A DNA stretch of 64,000 nucleotides, taken from NCBI GenBank assembly GCA_022702705.1, contig CM040432.1, positions 49,130,540-49,194,539 on the forward strand, given 5' to 3'. A model generated the notes under the pieces. That model was not told where the DNA came from. It did no database searches and was given only the letters and a program-made list of their open reading frames with translations. This DNA is from Papilionanthe hookeriana x Papilionanthe teres (taxonomy: Eukaryota; Streptophyta; Magnoliopsida; Asparagales; Orchidaceae). A program made the translations under genes and the position numbers. Positions 1 through 11,974 of the stretch are shown here, piece after piece; position 1 is the first letter of the stretch; the number at the start of each line of letters is the position of its first letter.

Positions 1-585
1 TTGTATGATGTATCTTCAAGCATGATTGGAATGAAAGTGACCATGTCACATTTTTGGCCTTCACCTCTTTTGTGCAAGTTGATCGAGAAACGCCATTAAA
101 GTTAAATGAACTTCGAACAAAGAACAGAAAAGAAACAAAAAAGAATAAAAGAAAACTTTCCTTAAAAATCTAAAAAAGGATAAACTCCAAATTCACGATA
201 AAATAAAATTTGAATCGTTAAAGGACAAACAAAATGAGCACAAATTTTCAATCAAATTTCAAATTCGATCTTCCAGATTCCAAATCAAATCTCAATAAAA
301 TTCAAACTCAACCTTCCAAATCTAAAATCCAATTCGTTTTACTCTCTCCCTTGTCTGGGATGGAAGCGGTTGATTCCATTGACACGATTTGGATCTAGTG
401 GCGAGGAATTGTATCCAATCCAAACCAGTAACTCCCGATCAACTCTTTCGAATGGGATATGTAGCATCTACATATTCCCTCCTAATCTATTTCCTTCCAT
501 GAAAGTCTTTTACAACTTTCATGAAATTCTCGAAACACCAAAATTCCACACTTTTCAAATCAACATTACAAATTTTTGCAAAACC
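1..585 (+). other. Noncoding 3' internal region of G1
   Basis: AT-rich sequence without a credible coding frame. The longest + frame (370-615) has no recognisable domain and runs into the tandem array. It lies where Tat/Ogre elements carry a long 3' untranslated region. Confidence 0.5.
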
Positions 586-1413
586 AAATACATCAAAATC
601 AAACTTTGGGGTTGAGGATTTTACATCCGAGACTGCATTGCTTTAGGATTCTTTCCCTATTGAAATGAAATACATCAAAATCAAATTTTTGGGGTTGAGG
701 ATTTTACATCCGAGACTGCATTGCTTTAGGATTCTTTCCCTATCGCAATGAAATACATCAAAATCAAATTTTTGGGGTTGAGGATTTTACATCCGAGACT
801 GCATTACTTTAGGATTATTTCCCTATCGCAATGAAATACATCAAAATCAAACTTTTGGGGTTGAGGATTTTACATCCGAGATCGCATCGTTTTAGGATTC
901 TTTCCCTATCGCAATGAAATACATCAAAATCAAACTTTTGGGGTTGAGGATTTTACATCCGAGACCGCATTGCTTTAGGATTCTTTCCCTATCGCAATGA
1001 AATACATCAAAATCAAACTTTTGGGGTCGAGGATTTTACATCCGAGACTCGCATTGCTTTAGGATTCTTTCCCTATCGCAATGAAATACATCAAAATCAA
1101 ATTTTTAGGGTCGAGGATTTTACATCCGAGACCGTATCGCTTTAGGATTCTTTCCTTATCGCAATGAAATACATCAAAATCAAACTTTTGGGGTTGAGGA
1201 TTTTACATCCGATACTGCATTGCTTTAGGTTCTTTCCCTATCGCAATGAAATACATCAAAATCAATTCTTGGGGTCGAGGATTTTACATCCGAGACTGCA
1301 TTGCTTTAGGATTCTCTCCCTATTGCAATGAAATACATCAAAGTCAAACTCTTGAGGATAAGGATTTTACATCCAATACCGCATTGCTCTGAGATCTCCC
1401 CTCATTGTAATGA
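586..1413 (+). repeat. 83-bp tandem array, ten copies
   Basis: Ten head-to-tail units start with AAATACATCAAAATCAAA at 586, 668, 751, 834, 917, 1000, 1084, 1167, 1249 and 1331, giving a period of 82-84 bp. The last unit is diverged. Each unit carries GAGGATTTTACATCCGAGA and CTTTAGGATTCTTTCCCTA. The array lies about 0.4 kb upstream of the PPT. Satellite-like arrays in this position are known for the Tat/Ogre/Retand lineage and can seed genomic satellites. Confidence 0.95.
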
Positions 1414-1793
1414 TCCAACCTAATTAATTCAATTTTCTTTTGAGATTAAAGATGTTACATCTAAAACCACGAAATTCCGATTTTCATTTCAAGATTCAAA
1501 TCTCTCCAAATTAATTTTAACAAAACTTCAATCTAAATTAAAACTCAAATTGAAACCTAAACTCACACATCAAAACTTAAACTGAAACAAAATGAAATTT
1601 AAATCGAAATTCCCCCAGATCATGTGATTTGGAATTCACCTTCTTTTCCTTTCCCCAGCGAGAGTTCAGGAATCTCCAGTCCCAGAGATATACTTGACAC
1701 TCCCCAGCGGAAACTCTTCTACTTCGTCCTAAGTTTGTTACTTAGACATCTGTGTTGTTTTTGTTGATAGCTTCGGTCAACGCCAATACGCGC
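1414..1793 (+). other. Noncoding spacer between tandem array and PPT
   Basis: AT-rich unique sequence in which a short CCCCAGCG phrase recurs (around 1655 and 1704). I see no ORF. It completes the 3' untranslated region of G1. Confidence 0.45.
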
Positions 1794-1814
1794 GGTGTGC
1801 TGGGTTAGCACACC
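1794..1814 (+). other. Perfect hairpin upstream of G1 PPT
   Basis: GGTGTGCT, a 5-nt loop GGGTT, then AGCACACC form a perfect 8-bp stem. It lies 6-10 nt before the purine tract, a position that could affect plus-strand priming. The role is inferred. Confidence 0.7.
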
Positions 1815-1819
1815 ACACC

Positions 1820-1834
1820 TATTGGGGGTCCATT
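1820..1834 (+). other. Candidate polypurine tract of G1
   Basis: TATTGGGGGTCCATT lies directly before the LTR start TGTTG. The G5 core followed by a few bases resembles the Athila-type PPT seen in element B (GGGGGATTT before TGATC). It marks 1835 as the start of a 3' LTR. Confidence 0.6.
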
Positions 1835-3979
1835 TGTTGACCTCATTTTTGATGAGGTCTTCTCTCCTTCTTTTTAGTACTTAGGATCTAGTCTTAGGCT
1901 TTTCCTTTCGACTATCTTAGAGGATTAGAATTGGGACCCACCACTTAGAAATTCAAACCACTTCTTAACTCCCTGCAAACTCCACAAACTTGATTGTAGA
2001 CCCCTAATCACCTAGAGGGTTGAAATCAAATGTGGAAGTTTAAAGGATGAGTTCCTATAGGACTCTTTGGCCTTAGGACTCGCCCAGGTGGCCTCGGTCC
2101 GGTGAAGGGTCGACTTACACACACACTACACCTATACACTACACTTTCACACACCTCCTAAAACCACACCCATACCCAACTTGATCTCCCGACTCATAAA
2201 GGTGATTCACATGGATGGTCCTTAACCCCTAAGCCCTCGGCTAAGAGGGTTAGAGAACAACATAGTGGATGCCTCAAATGAGTCCCTTCATGGCTCATGT
2301 GGGCTTGATATGGCTTCATGGCTCAACCAAAATGATTTCATTCCACTTACATTTACCTAATCTTCAATTTTCTAAATTTTCAATTTTTGACCCCCGGGAC
2401 CATACACCTGCTTGGCCTACCCAAAACCCTTGAAACCACCCAAAATTTGCAAAATCACCTAAATTACCCAAAATTCCTCAAAAACAATCCCAAACATTCC
2501 CACATTACTCAAATTGATCATTCATAGCCAAAAATACCAAAAATTCCAAAAATACCTCTCAATACCCTCCAAATACCCAAAATGCCCCTCTTAGCCAAAA
2601 AATCCAGAAATTCAGAAAATTCCCAGAAAATTCCAGAAAATCCCAAATATTCCCAATTTCATTTTGTTCAACTACACCATGGGCCAATTTTGTCAATTTA
2701 CCCCACTTCCACCAAAACCCCCAATTTAGCCCATTCTTAACCCAAGTAAACCCAATGTCAAACCAAATCTACCCAATTGACCCCAATTTTGGTCCAATTC
2801 AATTCTAAACTTCAATTTAACATTCCCAACACCAATCTAGGCCAATTCCAAGTCCAATTTGAATGACATTTGAATCCAATTTCACTTTTGGCCTTAAAGC
2901 CCAATTTGGACCCATGACCCAAACTTAGCCCAAACCAAACCAATTCAACTCCAATTAACCCCAAATCTTTTCTAAACCTTCCTTAACATTCCCACAAACA
3001 AAACACTAACATTATTTGCCCAAAATTTAGACCCAAACCCCACTCAAATTCAACCCAAAGCTAAAAGGCCCAATTTTGACCTAAACCTAAACCTAACCCA
3101 AATGAGCCCAAACCCCAAAATCAAAACCCAACCAAAGCCAAAACCTCTTTGAAACACTCCCATAAACATTTCCCAACATTTATTTTACATCAATTTCAAC
3201 CCTAGCCCAACATTGGCCCAATTTAGCCCAATTTGACCTATATTGGCCCATTCACCAAGGAAGCCCAAATTCAACCCAATTCAAACCCAAATCACTCCCA
3301 ACTTGCTTCAAATCACTCATGATACACTCTTAAATCAAACCCAACATTTATTTGGCATGGCCCTTTGCAAAAATCTCCACCCAAAAGCCCATTTTGAAAC
3401 TTAAAAGCCCACTTACATGAAACCTTCCTAAAGCCCATCTCCACCAAAATCCAAAGGGCCAAAATCAATCCAAAACCCATATGACAATTGCTCTACACCA
3501 TATTTTCAATTAAATCAATCCCTAAGTTTCAAAACTCATCATGAAGCCATTCCAAATTAAGCCCCATACAAATTCCCATCAAAATGCCAAAGTTTTCTTA
3601 AACCCATTTCCATGAAATTGACTTGGCTTTTCCCCAAGCCAAAGGTGAGCCATGGAGCCACATGCAAGCCATGTGAATTGTTTGACATGTGACCATACCA
3701 CATTGGGTAAGAAGAGGGGGAGCTTTCCTTAATTCCTAAAAGTCTTTAACCTCACCCATGATACCCCTTAACCAAGATTTAATCCAAATATTCTTGGATA
3801 AGGACATCACCACCTTTTGACCAGCTAGCCTAACTGATTTTCTCAGCCCAAGGCCAGCCATGGGGAGGTGAACCCAGCCCAAACAAATGGGTTGACCAAA
3901 CCTAGCCAAGATTAGACATGTCCCTATGCCATTTTGATCCAACTCCTTTACACATGTCCATGGCCAATTGACTGCACTA

Positions 3980-5000
3980 AGCCCCAGCCCTGACCTCCCT
4001 GACCTTGAGGGTGACCTGACCCTGGCCGGCCAGCCACCACAGCCGCCGGAAACCACCAGGCCGAGAGCTCACATGTGAGCCCAAACTTGGAATTCTCACC
4101 TGCCGAGCCGCCCCATCCCCGGTGGCCATTGTAGTCGTTCTTCTCTTGCCAAGAGCAGCCGATCCCAAGCCCTAACTCCCCCTAGGAGGCCCTCCACCCT
4201 CTCCTATTTAAACACCACCCCCTCTCGGCCATGAGAGGTGCCGAACCGGACCTTATCGAAACTCGCCAAAATTGCTCCGCATCACTCTCCATACTTAGAG
4301 CAGTTGATCCCCGGTGCCAATTTGCCCTAATCCCCACCACAGCAGCCCAATTTCTCAGCCCAAAATTCCACCCAAAACCAGGACACTTCTCCACAGTGGA
4401 TCAATCCTCAAATTGATTGGTCCTACACCTTCACCAGACCAAGGGAAGAAGTCCACCAGCAAAAGCCCCCTCTCCAGGCCACCCATCTGTTCCAGACTCC
4501 AAGCTTTGTGATCGAGCTTGGTCGAAATCATACTCAGGCAATTCACCAGACCAGGAGACTTCATTTGGAGCTTGCTGAGATCCAATCGAAGGTGACACAA
4601 CCCTCAGATTGAAGCCACACTTCTCTGAGCAAAGGTATGAGCTAACTCTTTGTCCCGAGCTTCTGGAGATTCTTCATTTCAAATGCCTTAATTTCGATGC
4701 ATGATCACCGCATAGATGTATTCGTCTCTTCAAGACAAATCCATAGAGCACAAGAACACGAAAATCCGTTAAGTATTGAGTGAGATATTAGGGATTTAGT
4801 GTGGACGGTTCTCGGGTTAGGAGGCTTGGGGACGATGAACGGATGCCGTTCATTTAATACATGCGCGGACGGACGGCTAGGATCGCGCCGGATGAGGAGA
4901 CGGAACGATGCAGCGGGCCCCTGGAGCGCTGAGTCGGATGGCGGCGTCGAATCGAAAGCGCCACGCGGCGCTTCGGAGCCGCCAGGATGAGTCGGCGCCA
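3980..5000 (+). other. GC-rich block inside giant LTR
   Basis: Contrasts with AT-rich flanks. It includes CCGGCCAGCC phrases (about 4023), the TATA-like box, and a second island around 4860-5000 with GCGGGCCC and GAGTCGGATGGCGGCGTCGA. The same words recur in the copy at 48380-48470, so this block is conserved better than the AT-rich parts. Short ORFs here look like by-products of the GC content. Confidence 0.6.
4204..4213 (+). promoter_or_regulatory. TATA-like box of giant LTR
   Basis: CTATTTAAAC lies in a GC-rich setting and is preserved exactly at 47670-47679 in the solo LTR. It is followed by conserved CACC..CTCTCGGCC. If it is the U3 promoter, U3 is about 2.4 kb and R-U5 about 5 kb. Function is inferred from position and conservation. 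Confidence 0.5.
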
Positions 5001-6789
5001 CCGTTTTAAATAGAAAATTAGGGTATTTTCTTATTTATTTAATTCCCTAAACTTCAAAAATGCATAACTTTGTGTAGAAAAATCAGAAAAATAAAATAAA
5101 AATACCCTCTTGCTCGGTGAACGAGAGGAGAATAATGTGGAAAAGAAATCATTTAATTTCATCAAGTATTTTATTTTTAATAATTTATTTACTATCTGCA
5201 TTATTTTAATTCTCCATGCATATCGGAAATTCACCATGGCATGAGACCATAGGGCTTTTGAAGCCTCTAAATTTGGGAACATTCCTCGAATTTTCCAAAG
5301 TCGAGGCCATCCCTATGAGAAGTTATTGATTTTTCAAATTCATGTTACTCGTTTTGAGTATTTTAAATCCAATAATTAGCATGTTGTGAAATAAATTCTA
5401 GGAAAATTTGGTGATGTTTCTTATGACCAGAGGACCCTAGGAAAAATAGGTTTTGAGTTAACTCACTTGGAATAACCCTAATTGGCTTAAACACCCAAAA
5501 TAGGTCCTTAATTAATTAGATCTAATCATACACCAAATTGACTTGAAATCAATTCTCCACTGACCTTTAGGATCAGAGGAACCCACCATAAAAATTTTAA
5601 GTCAATTGGACTTGGTTAGCCCTACTAAATAGGTTGATTAAGCCATTTAGCCAATTTAAACTTTAAAAATTCATAACTTTCAAAATGCTTTTCAAAACTT
5701 CACCAAATTGGTTTTGGAGCCTCTTTGATATCAGGAGAATTTAAGAAAATTAAAATTTTAATTTTCTAAAAAAGTTGATTTTTTGTATTATTTTAATATT
5801 TTAATAAATAAAAAAATAATAAAAATCACCAAAATAATAAAATTCACTAAAATGTCACATTTTGAATTCTAATCACTTAGGAACAAACCCCATATTTTTC
5901 TTAGGTCTATTTGATGAGATATTAAATTTTAAAGCCCTAAGGTAATTTTAAAATTAAAAAAATGTATTTTTTAGTATTTCCACTAAAATAATTCTAATAA
6001 ATCAAAGAAAAATCAGAAAATTGTAAAAATTTATTCTCTGATTTCCTTGATATTAGAGAGTTTTTTGAAAAATATAAAATTCATTTTTCAACCTTTATTT
6101 TATTTTTAAATTAATTAATACTCCAAAATTCAAAATAATTATAATAAAAAGAATATAATTCAAAAAATCACTAACATTGGTCCAAGTGGTTCTCTAGTCA
6201 TTAGAAATGTCCCATAATTTTCTTAAGGACAGAAACTTTCCCTTGGTCATGTTACTGAATTTTCCTTGGAAATCCTTATTTTCTACAAAAAATAATTACA
6301 TAAATAAATTAAATACAGAAAAATCACATTTTCTCCTCTAATGTCTTTATTGACATATGAGTGAAGTCACATAAAAATTTCAAAGTCATTTAAGCTCAAT
6401 TTAGTGAGTTATGAAATTATTAAGCTTGAAGGGCAAAATGGTAATTAAAATTTTAACCCTTAATTAAAACTTTAGGCTTAATAAGATGAAAAAGTAAAAT
6501 ATTTGATCTTAATCTGATTTGGATGATTGAAATTTAAATAATTAAAGCGTAGAAACCTATTAAACAATTTAAAAATAATTGAAATGAACTTTAATTAAAT
6601 AATTGATTAAATTTGGAAGAATAATAAAATTGGAATTATTAAAATAGGGATATTATTAGGAAGAGATTTGTTCTTTAATTTAAGAATCCCTAAATTAATC
6701 ATCTCAATAATATTTAATTCCTAATTAAAATGATAATTCAAATTTTAGATTTAAAATGCTAAAAGACTTAATCATTAAATTAAATTAAA

Positions 6790-7080
6790 GATTAATTATT
6801 TAAATCAAACCCTTTTAAAATAAAATATTAAATTAAAATTAAAAATAAAATTAAATTAAAAATTAAATTAAATTAAATTAAATTAAATTAAATAAAATTA
6901 AAACATATTAAATTAAATCAAATTAAATCAAATCAAATTAAATTAAATCAAATTAAATTAAATTAAATTAAATCATATTATATTAAATTAACTTAAATTA
7001 AATTAAATTAAATTAAACCACATTAAATTAAATTAAATTAAATTAAATTAAATTAAATTAAGTTAAATTAAATTAAGATA
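6790..7080 (+). repeat. AATTA-type pentanucleotide low-complexity tract
   Basis: Runs of AAATT/AATTA repeat with period 5 and a few substitutions. The homologous position in the solo LTR (50280-50475) has a shorter, interrupted version, so the tract length varies between copies. Confidence 0.9.
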
Positions 7081-9824
7081 AAATAACATCACCTAAGACA
7101 TAAAGAATTCAAAGATAAATCTAAAACAACTTGAACACTATTCCAAACTTAAACCCATTAATTGAAATTAAGTTAAATCATAAATCATTTGAACATCCAT
7201 TTGCCCTCGAAAGCTCTTGTTGTCATAACTCCTAAATGGAGTGTTAAGTGAAGTGTTACTTCATTCATAAGATATTCAAATGTCCTAGTTCATCGAGCAA
7301 GGTAACAAAACTTGAACTCCCGGACGATTAATTCGTTTGTATAATTAAATTCTCTTGGACTTAAAATAATCCTAGAAATATTGAAAAGATGTTTAAGACT
7401 CGTCTTAAGCACTTTCTCGGTATGATAGGATATTTATAAGAACAATTGGACTTAATTGTTCTTTGATGAAGAAAATCGTCTTCAAACCAAAGCACAAGAA
7501 CCTAGACGTCATAGGAGATGACTAGCTATAGGATTAGGAACTTGGTAGAAAACCATAACCCTTCCCTTAGCTTTACTGAGGAACTTGCTTTAAATGCTTA
7601 AATATTCTAAATTGTGTTTAAGTGCAGCCTGGGATGATGGGAAGACCCTCCAGGTACGCTTTTATTTTATTGCAATTTACGTTCTTGCAATTTACTTTAT
7701 TGCAAATGCATTTTACTTTTCTTGCATGATAAACAATTGTTGCATGAAAACCCACACCTTTAGGATAGTCCCTAAAACAGAAACCAAAACTAAATTAAAA
7801 GTCATTACAAGATAAAATTCACCGCCACAACATTTCAAAACATAAAACAACTCAAAATTTAATCACAAACAAAACCACAAAACTACAACTACAACTAAAT
7901 TAAAATGTATTGTTGGATGATCGGGAATACCTCGGATGATGTAACCTACGTGTTGCTAACGGGATTTCCCACGGTCTAAATGAAAGTGTGGAACTCATTC
8001 GAGTTGAGTTTAGCAAATTCATCTGGACTAAGTGAATCCGATAAAAATAACGATGCCGGAAGGATGGAACCGTGGGATCTTAACCGGTGTTGTTATAATC
8101 AACTTTAAGATTTGTTTTAATTAAAATATAAAAACACTTGGAAATTAAGACTTTCTCTAAACCAGAACACTTCTCTCATCTCCTGAATTATGACTTCTAA
8201 AACTAAACCTCTGCAACGACGAGGAGCTCGGAGCATGGTGGGCAGCACGGCCATCGTCATCAGCAAAACCTGAGTCTACTTCAGTAAAACTTTCTTAGAA
8301 TTAAATAACCAAGCCATAGGACTTCGAGGTAGTTTTCCTAGTGCAACATAAATCCTCAACTCTTCGTTAGGCATTTGCATTGCAAATTAAGCCCTAACCG
8401 GTCTTAAGATTCCGAGGTAGTCGTCCGATACGACATAAACCCTCACATCTTCAAGGCTATTTGTGTGATCGCATCATACGAATATAAGTCCTAACTAATT
8501 AAAATTGGCAAGATCAAAATACTAAATAAACATTAGGACTTTCCTAAATCCAAGCCAAACAATAGGATAGTCGGGAAATTACCGGAGTTCGCTTTGGATC
8601 TGTGATTTCTCCCACCTTTCTTCCTTTGGATTCCCAAAATAAAATGTTCCAAATCTGATCCATTCTCTATTGAAATTCCAAAATTCAATCCTTTGAAAAC
8701 TTAAACTTTGAAATTCTTGAGAGCAGAACTACTGATTATTATCGAGAGTTTTTTAGGTGATTCCCATCACTTAAGATGTAATTAACTATAGGGGCTTGCC
8801 CTTATAGAGAATTTTAAGAACCCAGGTAATATAAACCCTGTTTAATGTTTTCATATTAAACAGGGGAATTTGTCGGCTTATAAAATTGGTTCGCGGACCA
8901 AACGGATGTCACAAATCTCTTAGTTTATTTAATCGAGCCCCATCATCAAGCGAGTGTGTCTATTCTTCGGGATAGATACACGGTTTGTGGTGCGGTGCTC
9001 GTTTATATAAACTATTCGGGATGTGAGATCAGTTTGATTTCATATCTTAAAATCTTCAAATTTAAAAAATTAGTTTTCAAAATCAAATACTACTTTTCAA
9101 ATTATTTATTTAAATTAAATTAGAAATTCGCCGACAATTTCTGTTAGGCGACCCCTTTTCAAAATACAACACTTAACCCTAAAATATGCCGACATTACCC
9201 TTCACCTGAAGTCTAACCCTGATATTATTTACTAATATTAGAACCAATTTGGGGATTTCAGCCTGTCACCCTAAAATCTCCACATTAAAGTCCATCAAAA
9301 CACATTTCCTTATTTATTTGCACTCAATTCCCATGAACTACGCAATTCATCCATAGAAATTGAATGGATCTTTCATTATTGTTGTAGGACAATAAATCCT
9401 TTCAAACTTAATGTTCAACAACACATTTTAACATTTCAATTGGCCAAATCGAAAAGTAAATTAAGTTCGAAATGAAAAACCATCACAATTTCTTCGTTAG
9501 ATTAAAAGCACATCAAATCCACATCAATCCATCATCACATCTCTATGCAAGAAGAAAGACAAGGGAGGCTACTCAGAATTCATGGAGAAGATACAATAAA
9601 ACATGGATTTTTTATATAAAAGAATAGTCATACAAACCATAAAAGAAAATACAACTTATCACTTTCTCTTTCCTAATGTAATTCCCTTGAAGTTCCTTTG
9701 AATCCTCTTCTCTCTTCTTTACATCACTTGATTCTCTCTTGAATGGAAAGGAAGAAGCAAACTCTCACTTTACCTCTTCTCCTTCACTCCTTAGAGAAGA
9801 ATTCCTCTCAAATCCTCACTCTAC

Positions 9825-9962
9825 ACACACTTCTCCTAAACCCTAACACTTAACACACTCTAAAACTACACTAGAAGCACTCTAAACACTCACACACACT
9901 TCTCCTAAACCCTAACACTTAACACATACTAAAGCTACACTAGAAGCACTCTAAACCATCTC
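9825..9962. repeat. 69-bp tandem duplication in LTR F
   Basis: Two copies of a 69-bp segment containing TTCTCCTAAACCCTAACACT (at 9831 and 9900) lie back to back with few differences. The CCCTAA word is present only once per unit, so it is not a telomeric array. Confidence 0.85.
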
Positions 9963-10199
9963 ACACACACTACTTTTCATACAAAAATAGTGACTTATAA
10001 GTTAGGAACGAAATCCCAAGAGTTTCCATAATTATCCCTTCAAAAAGTCGCCAACACTCTTCAAATTTGAACTCCACCGACTTCGGGCACCGGCGGTTCC
10101 AGATAGGGCGCCGGCAGTGCTCTATCGTGCCATTACTTCTGAAGTCTCTGGATTTGGATGTCGGTGGTGCCCATTCTGGCACCGACGGCGCCAGAACAC

Positions 10200-10280
10200 A
10201 TTTTCCACCATTTTGCTCCTTTTTGCTCCTTTTTGCTCCTTTTTGCTTCGAAATCGTTCCTTTTTGCTTCTTTTCACTCC
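10200..10280 (-). repeat. Decamer repeat TTTTTGCTCC in LTR F
   Basis: The 10-bp word TTTTTGCTCC (sense GGAGCAAAAA) is repeated about four times, then decays. Similar runs occur in B's LTRs (about 31965-32020 and 43420-43475), and single copies in the LTRs of A, C and D. It sits between the GC-rich words and the promoter-like block. Confidence 0.75.
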
Positions 10281-10294
10281 AATCACCTAAAATC

Positions 10295-10345
10295 ATCATA
10301 CCTGCAACAAATCATAAAAAATACCTTTCTTTAAAGTGCCATATC
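10295..10345 (-). promoter_or_regulatory. Conserved promoter-like block of LTR F
   Basis: In sense: CTTTAAAG (10336-10329), GGTATTTTT, then a T-rich run ending GCAGGTATG. Equivalent blocks occur in A (19905-19955), C (25170-25225), B (32025-32085, 43485-43545), D (56480-56545) and the solo LTR (25705-25770). CTTTAAAG could be a TATA-type box with start near the CAGGTA; a splice acceptor is the alternative reading. Confidence 0.4.
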
Positions 10346-10399
10346 ACCAAAAATGGGTAAAATTACGTAGCAAAAACCTTATATATTTTTGATGCATCA

Positions 10400-11127
10400 G
10401 ATTACCTCATCATTATCTTCAATTACTACTCCTGACTGAATGCATAAGGCATGAGTAAGACTAGGGTGTCCTAGTCCTCTTGTAGTCTCTCTATTTGAGC
10501 TTGTCAAAATACTTTTATGAATAATAGCCCCAATATTTATATTCTTCATGGTTTGAATACAGTAATTTAGAACAGCTCTATCAACAGTAACATCACTATG
10601 ATGATTGGTAGGTAACAGTCTTGCAGAAATGAAATAATGGCAGGCTTTTGACACGGGATTCAAAGTAGAAAGAGGGAAATTAACTTTTAGTCTCTGCTTA
10701 ATCTTTCATTCCCCTTTTCCTCGGTTAAAAAGTTTACAATCATATCCAATGCTTCATTTGTAATAGAAAAATTTTCATAATCACAATAGTAGGGTGCTCT
10801 CAACCGATAAAATGCATTTATGCTGGCAGGGGTGAATTCAATCATTTGGCCTCTAACCAAAATGTATTCACTCTCAGGATAAAAAAGGTTGTTATAAAAT
10901 TCTCTAACGATACCAAACATCGCATTACTAGTGAAATAACATAAAATCTCTCATTGACGATTAGCAATCAATTCTTCAAGCATTCCTCCAGGATTTTCAA
11001 AAGCTCTCTCTTGAATAAATTTCTTATTGTTATGAAACATACTAAAGCACTAATAAGCTTTGAAACTTACAAATTTACTTTCATCAAATTCAAATTTCCT
11101 CTTCCCCTTATCTAATCTTGGAGTCAT
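10400..11127 (-). pseudogene. Distal envelope-like ORF of A (3' truncated)
   Basis: Encodes a protein of the 'putative plant transposon protein' family often found after pol in Athila-type elements. Its biochemical function is unknown; an envelope-like role is only positional. The start at 11127 gives a basic N-terminus like the distal ORFs of B and C. Family landmarks include a VREFYNNL motif (about residue 70) and NPVSKACHYFISARLLPTNH, then ALCIQSGV. A frameshift separates 10920 from 10663, and the C-terminus is lost at the F insertion. A candidate intron ends 5 nt before the ATG. Confidence 0.75.
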
Positions 11128-11131
11128 TTAT

Positions 11132-11330
11132 CTAAAAATACCAAAATTTTCCAAATCAATTTAAAATTGCAATGCAATGGACTCCAATATAAATTTATAA
11201 AGATAAGAACTTAAAATCCAAGACAAATCTCCAAAGTTTTCTTTAAAAACTTCAAAATTTCAAATCTTCCTAATGTTGGAGATTTCCATTGTCAAAATCG
11301 AAAATTTTTAGGTTAAAGTGTAGCTCTTAC
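11132..11330 (-). other. Candidate 199-nt intron before distal ORF of A
   Basis: Sense donor CTCG|GTAAGAG at 11330 and acceptor TATTTTTAG ending at 11132; AT-rich between. The same arrangement occurs in B, C and D (199, 202 and 209 nt). Confidence 0.55.
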
Positions 11331-11974
11331 CGAGAGAAGATGAAATCCGAACTTTTCCAGCCACGAAATTGTTTCAAATCCAAATGCTAGTGAGCCCTAA
11401 GTGCAAAAACCGAGCTTGGCTGAAGGTTGAAGACAATTGTTTGGGCAAAAATGGCGGGTCCCAGGAATAATTTGTGAAAATTTGGGGTTTTGGGCAGTTT
11501 TCGCGTTCGAGCCCTGTCCAGCACTTGTTCTAACACATTTCGGCGCATTATTCTGTAAACACGACAAAACTCTCTAACTTTTGGCGTTGTCTGGCGCTGG
11601 TGACAGTGCCAGTTCAAAAACTGGGCTTCCAACTTTCTTTTGCAATTTCGATCTTTTCAAGCCCTCTCCGATGTCTAATCAGTCTATAAGCATTAAATAA
11701 CATCCTAAAGCCATGGCAAATGATAATTTTTAACACAAACAACACGTAACAGTACTTTCATATATAAAATTCATGAGTCATACACATACATAAAACATTA
11801 AACATTACACATTTTCAAGCCATATAATCTTTATACTCAGCGTCACACATAACCACAACACAATAATGATGAGAACTAAACAAACAATCATGTCCAAATA
11901 TAACATTCAAACCAAATAAAGTAAAGCAAAACAAAGCAATCTGATACACAAATTCAGAAATATAATAATCAAGT
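11331..11974 (-). other. Spacer between proximal and distal ORFs of A
   Basis: Noncoding leader of the distal ORF. It holds GC-rich words (TCTGGCGCTGGTGACAGTGC, 11588-11607 region) that match those in A's own LTR at 19720-19835. The - frame at 11387-11632 has no family match and is treated as noncoding. Confidence 0.5.

Larger units (their letters stand above)
1..9194 (+). mobile_element. Giant LTR retrotransposon G1 (3' part, Tat/Ogre-like)
   Basis: This is the right end of a very large LTR retrotransposon whose 5' LTR and coding region lie left of the window. It shows noncoding internal sequence, a tandem array, a PPT, then a 7.36-kb LTR starting TGTTGACC and ending GCCGACA. The LTR matches a second copy at 45317-52804 over its whole length. 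It is read as a 3' LTR rather than a solo LTR because its two 5-bp flanks differ (CCATT and TTACC) and because a G5 purine tract precedes it. The right flank is LTR F, so G1 inserted into F and the expected TSD is TTACC. Assignment to the Tat/Ogre lineage is inferred from LTR size and the 3' UTR array; no gag or pol of this element is visible. Confidence 0.8.
1835..9194 (+). repeat. Giant 3' LTR (7,360 bp)
   Basis: TG...CA-ended LTR, co-linear with the solo copy at 45317-52804. Order of segments: a terminal hairpin (GACCTCAT/ATGAGGTC, 1839-1859); a C-rich, ACCCAAA-rich block to about 3700; a GC-rich block 3980-5000 with a TATA-like box; an AT-rich block; an AATTA-type low-complexity stretch 6790-7080; and a 3' end carrying GCCGACA twice. 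No internal repeat of the left end is present, so it is one LTR, not a small element with its own LTRs. ORFs inside lack conserved domains. LTRs above 5 kb are known mainly in Ogre-like elements. Confidence 0.85.
9195..10399 (-). mobile_element. Element F: U3-side part of a 5' LTR
   Basis: LTR sequence of an Athila-type element, sense on the - strand. It shares with the other LTRs here the block around 9255 (sense: AGATTTTAGGGTGACAGGC), a CTTTATTTGCACTC-like block and the promoter-like CTTTAAAG...CAGGTATGA block. Its outer end is TGATGCATC (sense), ending at 10399. No PPT follows: the next bases are envelope-like ORF sequence of element A. F is therefore the 5' LTR of an element inserted into A, with candidate TSD GATTA (10400-10404). 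Its left part was displaced by G1. Confidence 0.7.

Noticed and set aside
586..1413. CRISPR-like array
   Set aside because: Units are contiguous 83-bp repeats with no unique spacers, inside a plant retrotransposon.
4799..4990. Protein-coding gene in the GC-rich LTR block (with the counterpart at 48267-48461)
   Set aside because: The shared stretch is short, follows DNA-level similarity of the LTRs, and flanking codons differ by frame-changing indels.
1835..9194. Helitron or TIR DNA transposon instead of an LTR
   Set aside because: Ends are TG/CA, the second copy has a 5-bp TSD, and there are no long terminal inverted repeats or CTRR end. A PPT precedes one copy.
9831..9915. Interstitial telomere repeat (CCCTAAA)
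   Set aside because: The heptamer occurs once in each of two 69-bp repeats and never in tandem.
11387..11632. Extra small gene between the two envelope-like ORFs of A
   Set aside because: No counterpart in C, B or D; it covers the GC-word spacer and the leader upstream of the candidate donor.
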